From the NCBI GenBank assembly GCA_047495785.1, contig JBLDXI010000024.1, positions 2,294,001-2,358,000 of the forward strand: 64,000 bases of DNA, given 5' to 3'. This DNA comes from Lepidodermella squamata (taxonomy: Eukaryota > Gastrotricha). How positions within the stretch are numbered: position 1 is the stretch's first letter; every line of letters begins with the position of its first letter. This document shows positions 45,660 through 57,415 of this stretch, piece after piece. A program made the position numbers and the translations under genes. Under the pieces are notes generated by a model. It saw only the letters and a list, made by a program, of their open reading frames with translations. It was not told the DNA's origin and ran no database searches.

Positions 45660-45927
45660 GATTGAAAAAAATGTTTCGCGCTAATGAGTCGTGTGTTAGA
45701 ATGTCGCGTGTTGAATTGTCGCTGGATTAAATAATATTTCGGGCCAAAAAGTCACGAATGAATTGTCGCGGAGAAAAATAATTTTTATTCGGGACGAATT
45801 GTCACGGGCTATTTTGTTTTTGGGATAGCCAGTCCGGTCTATTTTGTCAGGGCTATTTTGTCGGGATTATTTTGTCTTGGGCTCACTTGTCGTATAACCG
45901 CTGATACTAATTTTAAATAAAATCAAT

Positions 45928-46285
45928 TTCCCAGAAGTTGCGCAACTATCTTTTATAATTTGGCAACTTTTTGTTAGAAAAATGAAATTCAAATACATTT
46001 TTTAAATGAAACGTACGCAGAGAATATTCCATTTTTAACCGATGAAATAAAAAATTTACCGAAGAAAACCACGATATGGTAAATGGTTCGGTAATTATCG
46101 GTATTTTACGCGGTTGGGCCAAATTTATACGCATTTTTTAATTCCATTAACAAGTTACATACTTTATTAAATTTTCGTGATTTTTTGAATTTTCTAAAAT
46201 TTTTCTGGCTGTCAGACGTGAGTTCGTCTCTCATTTTAGAGTTTCAGAACAATTTTCCGTGTATTTTCCTTGCTTGCGTTACTTA
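45928..46285. repeat. TA-target MITE, older copy
   Basis: Same internal sequence as the copy at 46286 but more diverged. It starts CCCAGAAGTTGCGCAAC and runs to TTGCGTTACTTA, where the next copy is inserted. Its right tip seems to resume after 46673 as TGTGAAACACGC. Confidence 0.65.
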
Positions 46286-46673
46286 CAGCGTGTCCCAAAA
46301 GTTGCGCAACTATTTTCAATTTGGCAACTTTTTGTTGGAAATTCAAATAATTTTTTTAAATTAACCCTACCGAGAGAAAAGTCCGACTTTTATCTGCGAT
46401 TCAACCGAAGAAATAGAAAATTCACTGGAGAAAACCCGGAAAATCCCGCTGGTAAGTGGTTCGGTAATTTTCGGTATTTTACCCCATTGGACGAAATTTC
46501 TCCGGACTTTTTTAATCCTTTTAACAACTGGCATACTTGATTACCATTGTCGTAGTTTTTTTATTTTTTCTAAATATTTTCTGGCCGTTAGATGTGAACT
46601 GGTCTCTCATTTTAGAGTTTCTGAATCCTTTTCTGTGCATTTTCTTTGCTTGCGTTACTTATGGGACACGCTG
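46286..46673. mobile_element. TA-target MITE, younger copy
   Basis: Near-perfect terminal repeats CAGCGTGTCCC and GGGACACGCTG, 388 bp, non-coding. It is inserted at the TA close to the right end of the older copy. Confidence 0.75.
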
Positions 46674-47079
46674 TGTGAAACACGCAAGCAAATTTTCTTC
46701 CCAATATGTAAATCATAAATTTTAGGGTAAAACTTCGCGTTCCTTTTTTTGAGTTTCAATGCACATATTATAGCTCTCGAGGATCCTATGGATTTTCGTG
46801 AAATTTCGAATCGATGAAAGTGGTCATTTTTAGATGCGATGATGCTGATGACACTAATTCGATTGTAGAATTTGGAATCAGCCTAGCCTTGACAACAGAG
46901 CAGGAAGCTTATCGAATATTTCACGTAAATCTTTGTCACTTATAGAGTCACAAATGCTGTAAAGATGACTGTGTCCAGATCAAGCTAAGGATAACCTTGA
47001 AAGCCTGTCCAGTCACGGAAAAGACTATAAGTAGAATTCCGTGATTTTATTTATCTCGGGGAAGGCGCGCGTGAGAGAA

Positions 47080-47094
47080 TGCGTCGTAAAAATG
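47080..47094 (+). promoter_or_regulatory. Shared upstream motif of the protease family
   Basis: TGCGTCGTAAAAATG lies about 75-90 bp upstream of the P3 ATG, matching motifs before P2 and P5. A GC-rich GGCGCGCGTGAGAG precedes it, as before P5 (AAGGCGCGTGACA). Confidence 0.4.
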
Positions 47095-47167
47095 AGTTTG
47101 TCAACGACCTAGCAACTTTCTCAATTTGACAATTTTAAAATTTGTCAAATTAAATACTCACGGTGCC

Positions 47168-50100
47168 ATGTTTTTACACATCAATGTAGTTACAATTCTT
47201 GTAGCTTTGACGAATTCGGTCAACGCTGATTACAAGCGATGCATATCACGATGGAATGATCAATTTATGGGCTGTAAAGTGGCGTGTTCAACCTTCAATG
47301 AAACCCAGGTTACCAGTTAAAAAGCTAATTTTTTTCGGAACATTTTATAGCGAAATTGATGTTAGTTGGGACGGTCGCGATCGACGTATAAATCATGCTG
47401 GTTTGGAGTAAGGATTTACCATTTTTATCGACTTTATTGGAAAAGCTGAACCTTTGTGAACAGTCTGTTCGAAGCTGCTACAACTTCAAAACATTTTCCG
47501 TGCGATGCATTCCTTACAGTGAACGCTGCTCGACCGATGAAGTGCCTGTAATTCCTTTCTGTTTTTTTTTTAATTCCATTGATCAACTCTATATCTAAAA
47601 TTTCAGCACCTCATATTTACCGGCAAGATATTCAGTCAACGATATGAAGTCTGTCGACAAATGGCGATTAATCTCATGGTTTGTAAGGAGGATAAGCTTT
47701 AAAGCCCCGAACTCTTAATTTTTTGTTTGAAGGACCATCCTGCTAATTGGTGCCAGGATAAATTTGGCAAAACAACCTGCTATCCATTTCCAATCAATTG
47801 CCCAGGCAAACGGGTGAGGATTTATTCCTATCCTTTTGATTTATTAAGAGTTATTGCAAGCAGGATAAGGGATCGGCTGTCAAAACCATGACCAGGTGCT
47901 TGAAAAAGAATGGCGGTATCTCTGGTGTCTCGAAAATGGGGTTAAATGCTGTTTTTTTCGATATTTTAGTTACATCAACGGATCACTTGCCTCACTTGCG
48001 CTGTTTCTCGAAGTTCGATCGTTCTTTTGCTGGCTGTAAAGAAGATTCGAAAGGATGCGACTCCGGCGAAACAGAGGTGAGGTTAAACAAGGTTGACTTT
48101 GATTTATTACGCTCCTTACTATGTATTAGGATTATAGCAATGGCATCTACAACGACAAAGACCACTGTTCAATAGGCGTTAGTTTCATGCTCATTCAACC
48201 TTTTATATTGGTTAATATATTTTTGCATCATAGCCTGCGGCGTTGTGCAAGTCATCAGCTGGATACTTATGCCGAGGGCGCTGCAAATCACCGATGACCT
48301 TGGTATTATAATATTTCCCCTTGCAATTCTGAGTTATCTGATGTCATTTATAGGTGGCAGCATTTTCTTCCAAAAACTTATTCGACGCCAATTACGCTGA
48401 TTGCCTCAAGTATCTCGCGGGGTTCAAGGTCAGCGATAATAGATCTATCAGATTGGTAATAAACCGTTTATCCAGCCTTCTCAAGGCAGCCGTCAGTGCC
48501 GAGTGTATTTGCCATTCGACAGCGATATCAAATACCACTCGATTTCTCCGGCTGCAACGTTTGGCTACGGCGATTTCTCGATTGACAACTCAACTTCAGC
48601 TCGTGGACGGGGCTCGCTTTTTCTGAATGGGACCAGAATCGAAATTCCGAACGTTATCAGCTACGGCAGTGAATATTCGATATGCCTGTTTTACAAGTAA
48701 TTCTAAGGAAATGTATTTTTTTAATTCAAATACCTGTATTTAGGACCGATGGCTCTGACCAAGGTGATCTGGTTTCCAACAGCAAGTGCTATGGGGGTTC
48801 GGAAGTCTCCCTGTCGATTTCCCACGTGTCAAAAAACGAAGACTCGAGTTTGTCCTATCGAGTGCTATCCAAATTGTTGCAGCCAGCTTTCAGCGTCAAC
48901 CATACTTCGTCCGCCGCTTTCGACTCGTTAACTGGGGAATATTATGCGCAACTTTGCGTTGTAGTGGCAGATGGGACTGTCAGCATCTATGAAAACGACG
49001 TGAGTCTGTTCGCATGCTCAATCTTGTATGACCATTCTTGTTTATCATAGGTGATGTCTCGAGATTATGAGTCAAATGGCTCGGTTTTCGTGTCTAATTG
49101 CCCCTACCAGATCGGTTCGGCCGATTTTATTGGCCACATCGACGAAGTTCTGATCTGCGATTTCGCTATGACAGCCTTTGAAGTGGACGCGCATTACGCT
49201 GGGCCTGTCTCGCTCCAAAACGCCGGTCTCATCCCGCCGCCATTGACGCCTCGCCGCCGCTACAACGATACACTGCCTAAACCCAGTCCATACAACGCAT
49301 GTGGTCACAGCAAATACTGGAATGTTGACGAAGATTTGTTGCCAAGTGTTGGAATCGTCGGCGGTACGGAATCGGCTGAGAATGAATTCCCATGGCAGGT
49401 AACGAGTTTCATCTCGATTCCAAGGAAGCTTCTCAATTCGTTATTAGGCTCTCATGCTTATAGTATTCGAAGAAGAACCGTTCAAGTGCGGCGCAGCTGT
49501 CCTGAGTGATCGATGGCTTCTAACTGCGTAACGTTTATCATTTGATTTGAAACAATTTGGCATTAAAATCTTCCGTATGATAGAGGCCACTGCTGTTATT
49601 CAACAAACCCAATCCTGTAAGCTAATAATCAAACAGATGAGTAAATGACTGGTTTTTTATTTCCACAGGGAAACATTGGTGTTGCTTGGTGGCAATAGCG
49701 GTTGGCAAGGTAGCCTAAATGAGACCATCGCGCTCTACAACACGGTTCGAAAGACCACTCGGAACATTATTCATCCTTTGTTCAACGATGCCACCCTGTC
49801 CCACGATTTTTGCCTCATGGAGGTCTCCGAGCAGATACCACTTGATAGCTGGGCAATTCAACCTATCTGTCTCCCAACCAATTGCTCTGATTCGTGTTTG
49901 CCCGATGAGCGGGTTTTGATATCCGGCTATGGCTCTACAAGTTATATGGCCGATCTGACGAAGCGCCAGTTCAATGCAATGGTACCAATTGTTGAAAGCT
50001 CGAAATGTGAACAGCGCTACGGTCTAGAAAATGGCACGCTGGCTGATATGGAGTCATTTTGTGCTGGCTATGATGGCGAGGGCGGGATGGATGCGTGCAT

Positions 50101-50260
50101 TGGTGATTCTGGAGGACCTATCGGCTGCTTCAAAAATGGCTATTTCGTTCTTCAGGGTCTTACCTCAGGCGGTTATGGATGTGCCGAGCCCCGGTATCCC
50201 GGCGTCTATGCAGATGTTTGCCAAGTCATAGACTGGATCAGGTCTTATGTGCCACTGTGA
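47168..50260 (+). CDS. P3: secreted Cys-rich/LamG/trypsin-like serine protease
   Basis: The start is set at MFLHINVVTILVALTNSVNA (signal peptide); an upstream in-frame Met lies at 47126. Cys-rich modules follow (YKRCISRWNDQFMGC; SVRSCYNFKTF; WCQDKFGKTTCY; LRCFSKFDRSFAGC; NYADCLKYLAGFK). Then a LamG-like domain (RQCRVYLPFDSDIKYHSI to HIDEVLICDFAMTAFEVDAH) and an S1 domain from IVGGTESAENEFPWQ. His lies in the 33-bp exon 49584-49616, Asp in SHDFCLMEV and Ser in MDACIGDSGGP. All joints I checked keep frame, so it looks functional. Together with P2 it is the best template of the family. Confidence 0.82.
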
Positions 50261-50891
50261 GAAGAGGACAATAAGACTTCGAATGTTTTCACAATTTGGA
50301 AACAGTGTTTCGGGATATTTTCAAGGATTTTCACCAGAACAGTCTGATTAAAATTTGTATTATTAGGGGTTTACTGCTGGCAGAACCGAATTTATTTGCT
50401 TCGCTGCCTAATACCAAATATGTCGAATAATTTTGCTTAAGATTAATTGTACTTCACCATTTTAGAGGAAATTTCGGTTCGCTGCGGTCAGCTTTGGTTC
50501 TGCGATGAGATGTTCTGTTAATTTGTTCAAGAAACCAGATTTTCTTGTATTTATTCCAAAAATAAAGATGAACGAAGGTGAGAGTCGTAAAGCAACTTTT
50601 TCCAAGTGGAACAAGCGGATTCTTGAGAGATTTTGATCGAAATCTTAGTTGATTTATGTACTGCCTTGTGAACTTTCATAAAATATGTTGCTGCGATCTT
50701 GGCAATATCGATATATTGGCGTTTTCTTTTTTGGAGCCTTACGCATCAACACTGCTGCGCGTGCCTGAAAATTATAATTTGTTAGAATCGTGCTTTTACA
50801 AATTTATCGGCCTAGTTTTCAAATAATAACCTGTAAATTGTCATCCAGCAAGCGAGTATTTCAAACTTTTTATTCGATAGAGTGATTTATC
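50261..50891. other. Intergenic between P3 and P4
   Basis: No gene seen. It holds the P3 3' end and P4 upstream DNA. The TGCGTCGT motif found before P2, P3 and P5 was not seen here. Confidence 0.5.
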
Positions 50892-52495
50892 ATGGCTGTT
50901 GCCTTGGTTATTCTTGCTGTGCTATTCATATCAATCGGCCATACTTTGGCGGCGCCTGAGTTCAGGCGATGTATCTCACGCATGGATGATAAGTTTACAG
51001 GGTGTAAATCGACGTGTTCCTTCTTCGATGAAGTTCAGGTGATAAAAGGTTTCAAGGTTTCGAATATTTCTAAATTTAATTTATTCGCAGCTGGGGCGGC
51101 CGCGGGCAAGTGAAGTGTCTTGCACAACAGGCGTAAAATTTAAATTATCCGAATTTACTCTATTCTGGTATTAATCTCCATTGAACAGTCAGTGCGAAGC
51201 TGCTACAACCCAGGAAAAGTTACGCTGAGATGCATTGCCAACAGTGAAAATTGCTGGAGCGATGAAATACCGGTTAGTCTTCGGAAATAATTTCTTCAAT
51301 ACGATTTAACCATTCGCCTTTTTTCCAGCATCTCAGATTTATTGGCAAGAAATTTGGTCCGCGTTACGAAGACTGCCGCAAAATATCGGCAAACCTAATA
51401 GTTTTGTGATTACTATAGAGATTCCTTGTAACACTATTGTCTTCCTATAGAACTACCCAGCACATTTTTGCCAAGATAAATCGGGCAGTTCAACCTGTTA
51501 TCCGATCGACATTGCATGTCCTAATGGGACGGTGAGAATTTTTAAGATCTACCTTCTATTTTCGCCTAGAACATTTTTCTTGCAGACGCTGGCTTCATCG
51601 GTCAAAACCATGGCAAGATGTTTGAAAAAGCGAGGCGGTAAAAGTGGAACTTCTCTGAAATTGGGTCAATTTTATAACTTGTTCGATAATGTTTAGTCGC
51701 ATCGACTGATTTTTACCCGCATGTGCGTTGTTTTTCAAAAATCGATCGTTCTTTTGCTGGCTGTAAAAAAAATCCGACAGGCTGCGGTGTTGGTGAAACG
51801 GGGGTGAGGAGTTTTGTGGAATTTGTATAACGTATACTCAATATTTTTGGCTTTCCAGGTGTATAGCCAGGGTACCTACATCGACAAGGCACATTGTTCA
51901 AAGGGCGTTAGTTATTCACGTCATTATTCAAAGCCGTCAATAATTTCTCACCACATATAGCCTGTTGCGTTGTGCAAATCATCTGCTGGGTACTTATGTC
52001 GTGGACGGTGCAAATCGCCGATGACCCTGGTAAGTAAGAGTGCCATTGCGTATCAGGACTGACGAATTGTCTTTACCAGGTCTCCGGATTTTCAAACTAC
52101 ACAGATTTCAATTCGAATTACGCCGAGTGTCTCAAATACCTGGCTACATTCAAGGTGGGATCTTGATAGCTACTAGGAACATTTTGTATTATGTTTTTCA
52201 AGCCACCTCAATCTTCCGCCGGACCCCGGCAATGCCGCGTGTATTTACCGTTCGACAGCGATATATCAATGACCATTCGATTTCTCCAGTATCGACAGTT
52301 GGTTACGGCGATTTCTCTATCGACAACTCAACTTCAGCCCGAGGAAGGAGCTCACTCTACGTCAACGGCGGCAGAGTCGAAATTCCCAACGTTATATCCT
52401 ATGGCAATGAGTTCTCGGTCTGCTTTTTCTACAGGTAAATTAAGATATCGTACGAGCTGTGAAGTAAACGTTTATAAATTTTTAGGGCTGACATG

Positions 52496-52651
52496 CTGTC
52501 ATCAATGTCATCAGTGCCCATATTGCGGGCCGAAAATCCCCTGCGACTGTCACGTTTATTTTGAATTGTTTATTAAATATTTTATATTAAATAATAATAT
52601 TGTTAATCGGAATAATATAAAAAAAATTAATTAGCGACGTTGATAGCAACG
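52496..52651 (+). repeat. Left terminal inverted repeat of the 8.1-kb element
   Basis: It pairs with 60450-60605 with few mismatches. The outer 65 bp are GC-richer (GCGGGCCGAAAATCCCC) and the inner part is AT-rich (AATAATAATATTGTTAATCG). Confidence 0.85.
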
Positions 52652-52994
52652 GGGCTGCGGGGCTGCGGGGTTGCTGGTCCTTTCGCGGTTTATCGTCTCC
52701 AGCTGTTCCAAGAGGGTTTAACTCTCACGTCTGCCGTCTACTATTGCTGAGGGTGCATGTGCATTCTTGTTCGAGTCTGTCTTGATCATTCCATTTAAAA
52801 ACAGGGTTGGTTGACAAATAGCGGCTGTCGAATGCTTCAGGATGAGTATAGGACAGCGATCATCGATGACCTATTTCTCCCTTCTCCGATCAAGCCCTAG
52901 CTAAAGCCTGCCAACATCGATCATACGCTGTAGTTTGCTGGTTCTCATTACCTTCGCATGTATTGCTTCTACCCATAGATATTAACTTATTGCG

Positions 52995-53718
52995 ATGATG
53001 AGTTCACTCGAATTGTTCCTACGCGGGCGTGTGTTTCGCAAGTCCATTGCTAAGCAGCCGATCGAGCCTTCCCTGATCGCCAATGTCGACATCAAGGCCC
53101 TCTGTGAATGCGCCGAATCGTTGCCAAATCTTGACTTGCGAACCTCAGGCCAGTTAATTTATTCTCTTAGTGTCACTTACAGCCTGAAAATTGACAGGCT
53201 GTTTCACGATGCTAATGATGCTTCGTGCATTTTACAAGTAGATATGTCTAGACGGAGAGCGGAGCGTCCCGATACGAACACCTATCTGGCGACCGCTCTT
53301 GTTCAGCTTGGTTGTGCGGATATTTCTGACGCTATTGCCTCGCATATGGTAAGCTCGCAGTTATGAATTGTTCACCTAATTCTTTGGTAATTATTTAGCC
53401 GCTTGAAATGCTACCGAGGTACAAACTGAGATTGAGTCTGTTAGCGTACAACCGTATGATGAATCTTTGTTTCCGGCTGGCTCGCACATTTTTCACAGTT
53501 TATTACGACTTGACGATGATAGCGATCGCTTTTTCTATAATCAATTATCTTCCCTTGTTGCCTCGAATAATCTCAGCTTCAATGACGTCGTGAATAATTT
53601 AGATCGTAAAAACGTTTCGAAAGCGTTCTTCGGCTTATTATTAGCTGTGAAAAATGAAAAAATCCTTGTCAATATTGAAGGTTCTGAATTGATTATGTGC
53701 GCCTCTCTTCATGTGTGA
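52995..53718 (+). CDS. Element gene 1, unknown function
   Basis: Exon 1 (52995-53356) starts MMSSLELFLRGRVF and ends at a GTAAGC donor. The second coding part reads VQTEIESVSVQPYDESLFP to a stop at 53718, with a candidate acceptor CGAG at 53418. A better-looking TTATTTAG at 53398 would lead into a shorter, less protein-like frame. It could also be two genes (Met at 53467). About 220 aa, with no transmembrane segment and no family recognised. Confidence 0.45.
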
Positions 53719-53908
53719 TTTTGATTTCAAATGCGAGTAATGTTGAAACTTGCCCTCACGAAAAATGTGGATGTGTTGTAATTTTGTTAAATTGTTCAAG
53801 ACTCGCCAGTTTCACCCTAGCTGCAAAATAAATATACGATGGTATTTTCGTTTGATTTTTGTTCTATATTACACGTCTACAACCAGAAGGAAAAAGCACC
53901 AATCTATC

Positions 53909-54337
53909 TCAATTATTGTTTATTTTATTCATTTCACGAGTGTTTTTTGGCCTGACAGCGTTATCACAAGGTTTTAGAGAAATTGTACATCCAGCTAGTT
54001 GAAATCGAGGTAACGGGTCCCAAGTGCTATAATTTACAGCCGGCCGCTGCTCCCAGTCAATAATGTCATCTTCGTCGATATACGTCACAACGGGTTGATC
54101 ACCCAATGCTGAAAATGATAAAAAGAAAATATAATTTGAAACACGTAATTTTTATAACAAACCTCGCTTTGTTGCCGCCGCTCGCTTTTCCGCAGATTCT
54201 ACAGTAGCGGCAGTTAATGCCGCTTTTCGCAGTCTATCGCGTTCTTGATCCGCGGCTATTTTCTCAGCAGAGCGGTTAGCGCGATACACTCGCATTCTAA
54301 TTTTGTGTTCAAGCAATTGCTCAGGCGTTCTTGGCAT
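53909..54337 (-). CDS. Element gene 2, small basic/acidic protein
   Basis: Two exons, 54337-54163 and 54108-53909, join in frame (total 375 bp, 124 aa). The N-terminal half is helical and Arg/Lys/Ala-rich (MPRTPEQLLEHKIRMRVYRA), suggesting nucleic-acid binding. The C-terminal half is acidic then mixed (YIDEDDIIDWEQRP). Function unknown. It is divergent from gene 3. Confidence 0.6.
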
Positions 54338-55268
54338 TTTTTCAAAATTGCGATTGAAAGAATAATTTTCCTATTTTCACGTGTACTTCGTTTTTTTCAA
54401 TTCAATTTCGGGACGAGAATAGCAACACATGATTTTATCATCGATTGACACCTGGAACAGCTACGGCGTGAGCGAGTGCTGTTGTGCGCGATCTGTAGAA
54501 TAGCTATTGTATAGCCACACACATCTTCTATTCATTTCAATTCACGCCTTATTGTCAGCGTCAACCAGCTGCATTGTTCTTACTTTTTTCACACCTTTCC
54601 GTGGTTTTCCGTGGTCGAATTTTGGTTTCGAGGCCCGAGCGCACCTGTTCGTGTTCGTGCGTGCATCTACTTGTGTTTGCGTGCGCGCTAGGGATGGATT
54701 GTAACGCGCCTGTTTACTTATCAAACAGCGGTGTTATTTAGCCGAATCAAAAGGTTGACTAGGTGTTTGATCTATAATCACCGCTATCATAGCAGCGGAA
54801 TCATCGCCGCCATTTACACCTGTTAGGCGCCGGCTGTTTTGTAGTAGCAATAATATATTAAAATTATACGCCAATCAGCTTCGACTCATTGTCGAAATCA
54901 TTGCCCTCGTTTTTCGATTGTAGATTAATACATCGCTTCGCGAAGAGTTACTGCTATACGTGCGCGGTCCAAGCAGTATTATTAATTCTCTCGCTTTCCG
55001 CGCCTCAGATCTCGTTTAATTGAATTGCGCTTGCGCGTATTTGTAGGCCCATGCGCCAAAACGCTTGATATTTCCTATCCGCTCGCTAAATGCGCTCATT
55101 TTATCAACCAAATTACCTAAGTTGCGCGCCCAATTTTTTTATAAATTCGTTGTTGCGCTCGCTTCGACTCCTGTTCCGATTTATCTATTGCGTTAATTAG
55201 ACGCCTTAATAAATATTTTTATAAGTATCTTTTTCATCCTTAGTTGTTGTTGATTATCCACCTTAATT

Positions 55269-55859
55269 ATGGCCTATTGTTTGCGGGAGCGCGCAACTTT
55301 GAAGAAGCCTGTGATTTATGGCTCTGCCGTGACTGAATTTCGGCGCGTCGACGATTACTTAAAGAAACAGCAACAAGTGCGGCTCGTTCGCGTCCTTGAA
55401 CTCCAGCTGTTCGATCCTTTCGCTGTTTTTGATCGCCGAAAAGAGATGCTATTCCTGGCCAATCAAGTGGTTTTAGCACTCGAAACCCAGCTCAACCGCG
55501 ATGCAGCTAAGCCAATGCTGAATCAGCTCAAGGTCGTAGCCCGTCATTGCGTTTTTCCCGCAGGTAAGTTGGCTCAGCAGGAAATTTTTAAAAGGTGGGT
55601 AAACGGTGACTAATGCGCGATTACGATTAAAATTTGTGAATTTTGTAGCGAGAAAAAGCGCTACATTCGCATTTCGGCCGAACATCTTGCAGAGATATTC
55701 CGTCGTTTCGATATTGTCGTCTCGCTTTTCGCTCTGAAAAGAAACACTAGAACCAGCCTTGTTAATAATGTATCTTTCTCTATGAAAAAACCCATAATTG
55801 AAAACTCGCCTCAGGCCATTTGCAAGGCTATTATTCGTCTCAATTCAGTTCGAGTCTGA
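55269..55859 (+). CDS. Element gene 3, unknown function
   Basis: Two exons, 55269-55594 and 55649-55859, join in frame to give 178 aa. It starts MAYCLRERATLKKPVIYGSA, is charged and mostly helical (LKKQQQVRLVRVLELQLFD), and ends NSVRV. No membrane segment, zinc ligand cluster or known family is seen. Confidence 0.6.
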
Positions 55860-55919
55860 AATCTGTTTTTTATTTATTTTAGAATCTCCTCATTTTATTT
55901 ACATATCTATATCGACGTT

Positions 55920-56357
55920 ATGTCTTCGGTGTCTAATAAGCGTCCCCGTCGTAAAGTTGACATAATGGAGCGAAAACTGAAGGCGCCTCCCAGTACCCCC
56001 AAGCAACGGCGACAGCCCCGCGTTGTAGCTGATCGCCAAAAGTCGCCATGCAAAAAGGTTGAAGAGGTAATTTCACTCTAAATTCACTCTAAATTTTTTA
56101 ATTGGCTCTGTTATTTTATATTTCAGCATCCCGATCATCGCATCCACCCGAAAACACCTACAACCGACGAGGAGGTGGCGGCCTATTACGATCTCGAGCC
56201 TCGCGTGCTTATGAGCAATCGATACCGCCTTGACCCCGATCACAATCGCAACAGCGGTGCTGCCAAGCAGGAACGCCGTATTTTGTTTCGTCTGTTTTGC
56301 TCGAACATGGGCAAAATACAACCAGCGCCGAAACCTAAGCGACTTTTTAAGAAGTGA
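55920..56357 (+). CDS. Element gene 4, basic protein
   Basis: Starts MSSVSNKRPRRKVDIMERK. One intron runs from GTAATTTC after KVEE to an ATTTCAG before HPDHRIHP. It ends KPKRLFKK. About 125 aa, strongly basic at both ends with KR-rich stretches, suggesting nuclear localisation or DNA binding. It follows gene 3 by about 60 bp. Family unknown. Confidence 0.6.
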
Positions 56358-57415
56358 TACTTTTGATTTTCTGATTTTCTGATTTTCTCGATGCTTCATG
56401 TTTAATAATGCTCTTCATCGCAATCGTTGCTTCATCGCAATATTGTACTTTCGGATTAATATTCGTAAAATACGAAATAAAAACGCATGATTGGCCTGCT
56501 TTTATTTGTTCCCTTTTTGGAATAAATTGGGAAGTAGTTAATAGCGGTGCCTGATGATTTTGACCTCGAAACATCAAACAAAAGCAGCAATTGGATTCTA
56601 GGCAGGAATTATATTAACAGAAAGGCTGAGAAAGAGCTGAGTTTTGATCGGAGGATTCAATGATATAGAGCTCATAAAATTATTAATATCAATTTTAACG
56701 TGTCGAATAATTTCACAAAAAACGAGGTTGCTTTACGATAGCCGAGCTAAAATGCTAATTCGTAGGAAATCGGAAAGCATTTATCAATGAAACCAGTCGA
56801 TGCGAGAATATGGTGGTTATAACATAATAAAACGCGCAATTTTCTGCTCGAGCACAAGAATTGGTTATCAAAGACGAGCTCATAGAAGGGCATAGGAATT
56901 ATTAAAAAATATCAAGGTGCCTATATACGGCCATAAATTATCGACATATAGGTAGGACGGGTTAGACCCCAAATCATTAAGGCGGCTGGCGGCTGAGAAT
57001 GTCATAAATAAAATCAAAGAAATCAAAGTAATATTGCTAACTTATTTAGGGACAGAATGATTGACCATCTTTCTTGAAAAGCGGCGAAGTAATATACAGT
57101 ATAAATATTATATGAAAGCACAATTAACGTGATTTGCAAGACGTATCCTCAGAGAGAGCAAATCATTAAGGCGGCTTTACATAAATTTATTGCCCAGCAT
57201 CGATTAGCATCGTTTAGTGGGACTAGTTAAGACCACAAATAATTATCATACAGTCGTGGAAACACACGTATAATATCCCAAGATTTGATATCAATATAAT
57301 TGGCGAATCATAATAACAATTACAGCGCCATCGCAGATGAAAGAAAATAATCAGGAAAAAGATGAAATATTAAGACGGCTATATTAAATATATAACAATG
57401 ACAGAAACAAATATA
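56358..57415. other. Non-coding interior of the element
   Basis: AT-rich, no credible ORF. GGCGGCT-containing short repeats (AAATCATTAAGGCGGCT at 56974 and 57160) occur. It separates the plus-strand genes from the transposase 3' end. Confidence 0.5.

Larger units (their letters stand above)
44982..45903. mobile_element. Non-autonomous element with iterated TIRs
   Basis: The left end reads GGTGTTACGACAAGGTAGCC and the right end is its inverse (TATACGACAAGTGAGCCC on the minus strand). Each end is built from repeated units like CGACAAAATAGCCC, spaced about 14-20 bp, over roughly 150-190 bp. The interior carries a small ORF and a broken RING-finger sequence. The exact ends and target duplication are not certain. 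Confidence 0.6.
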
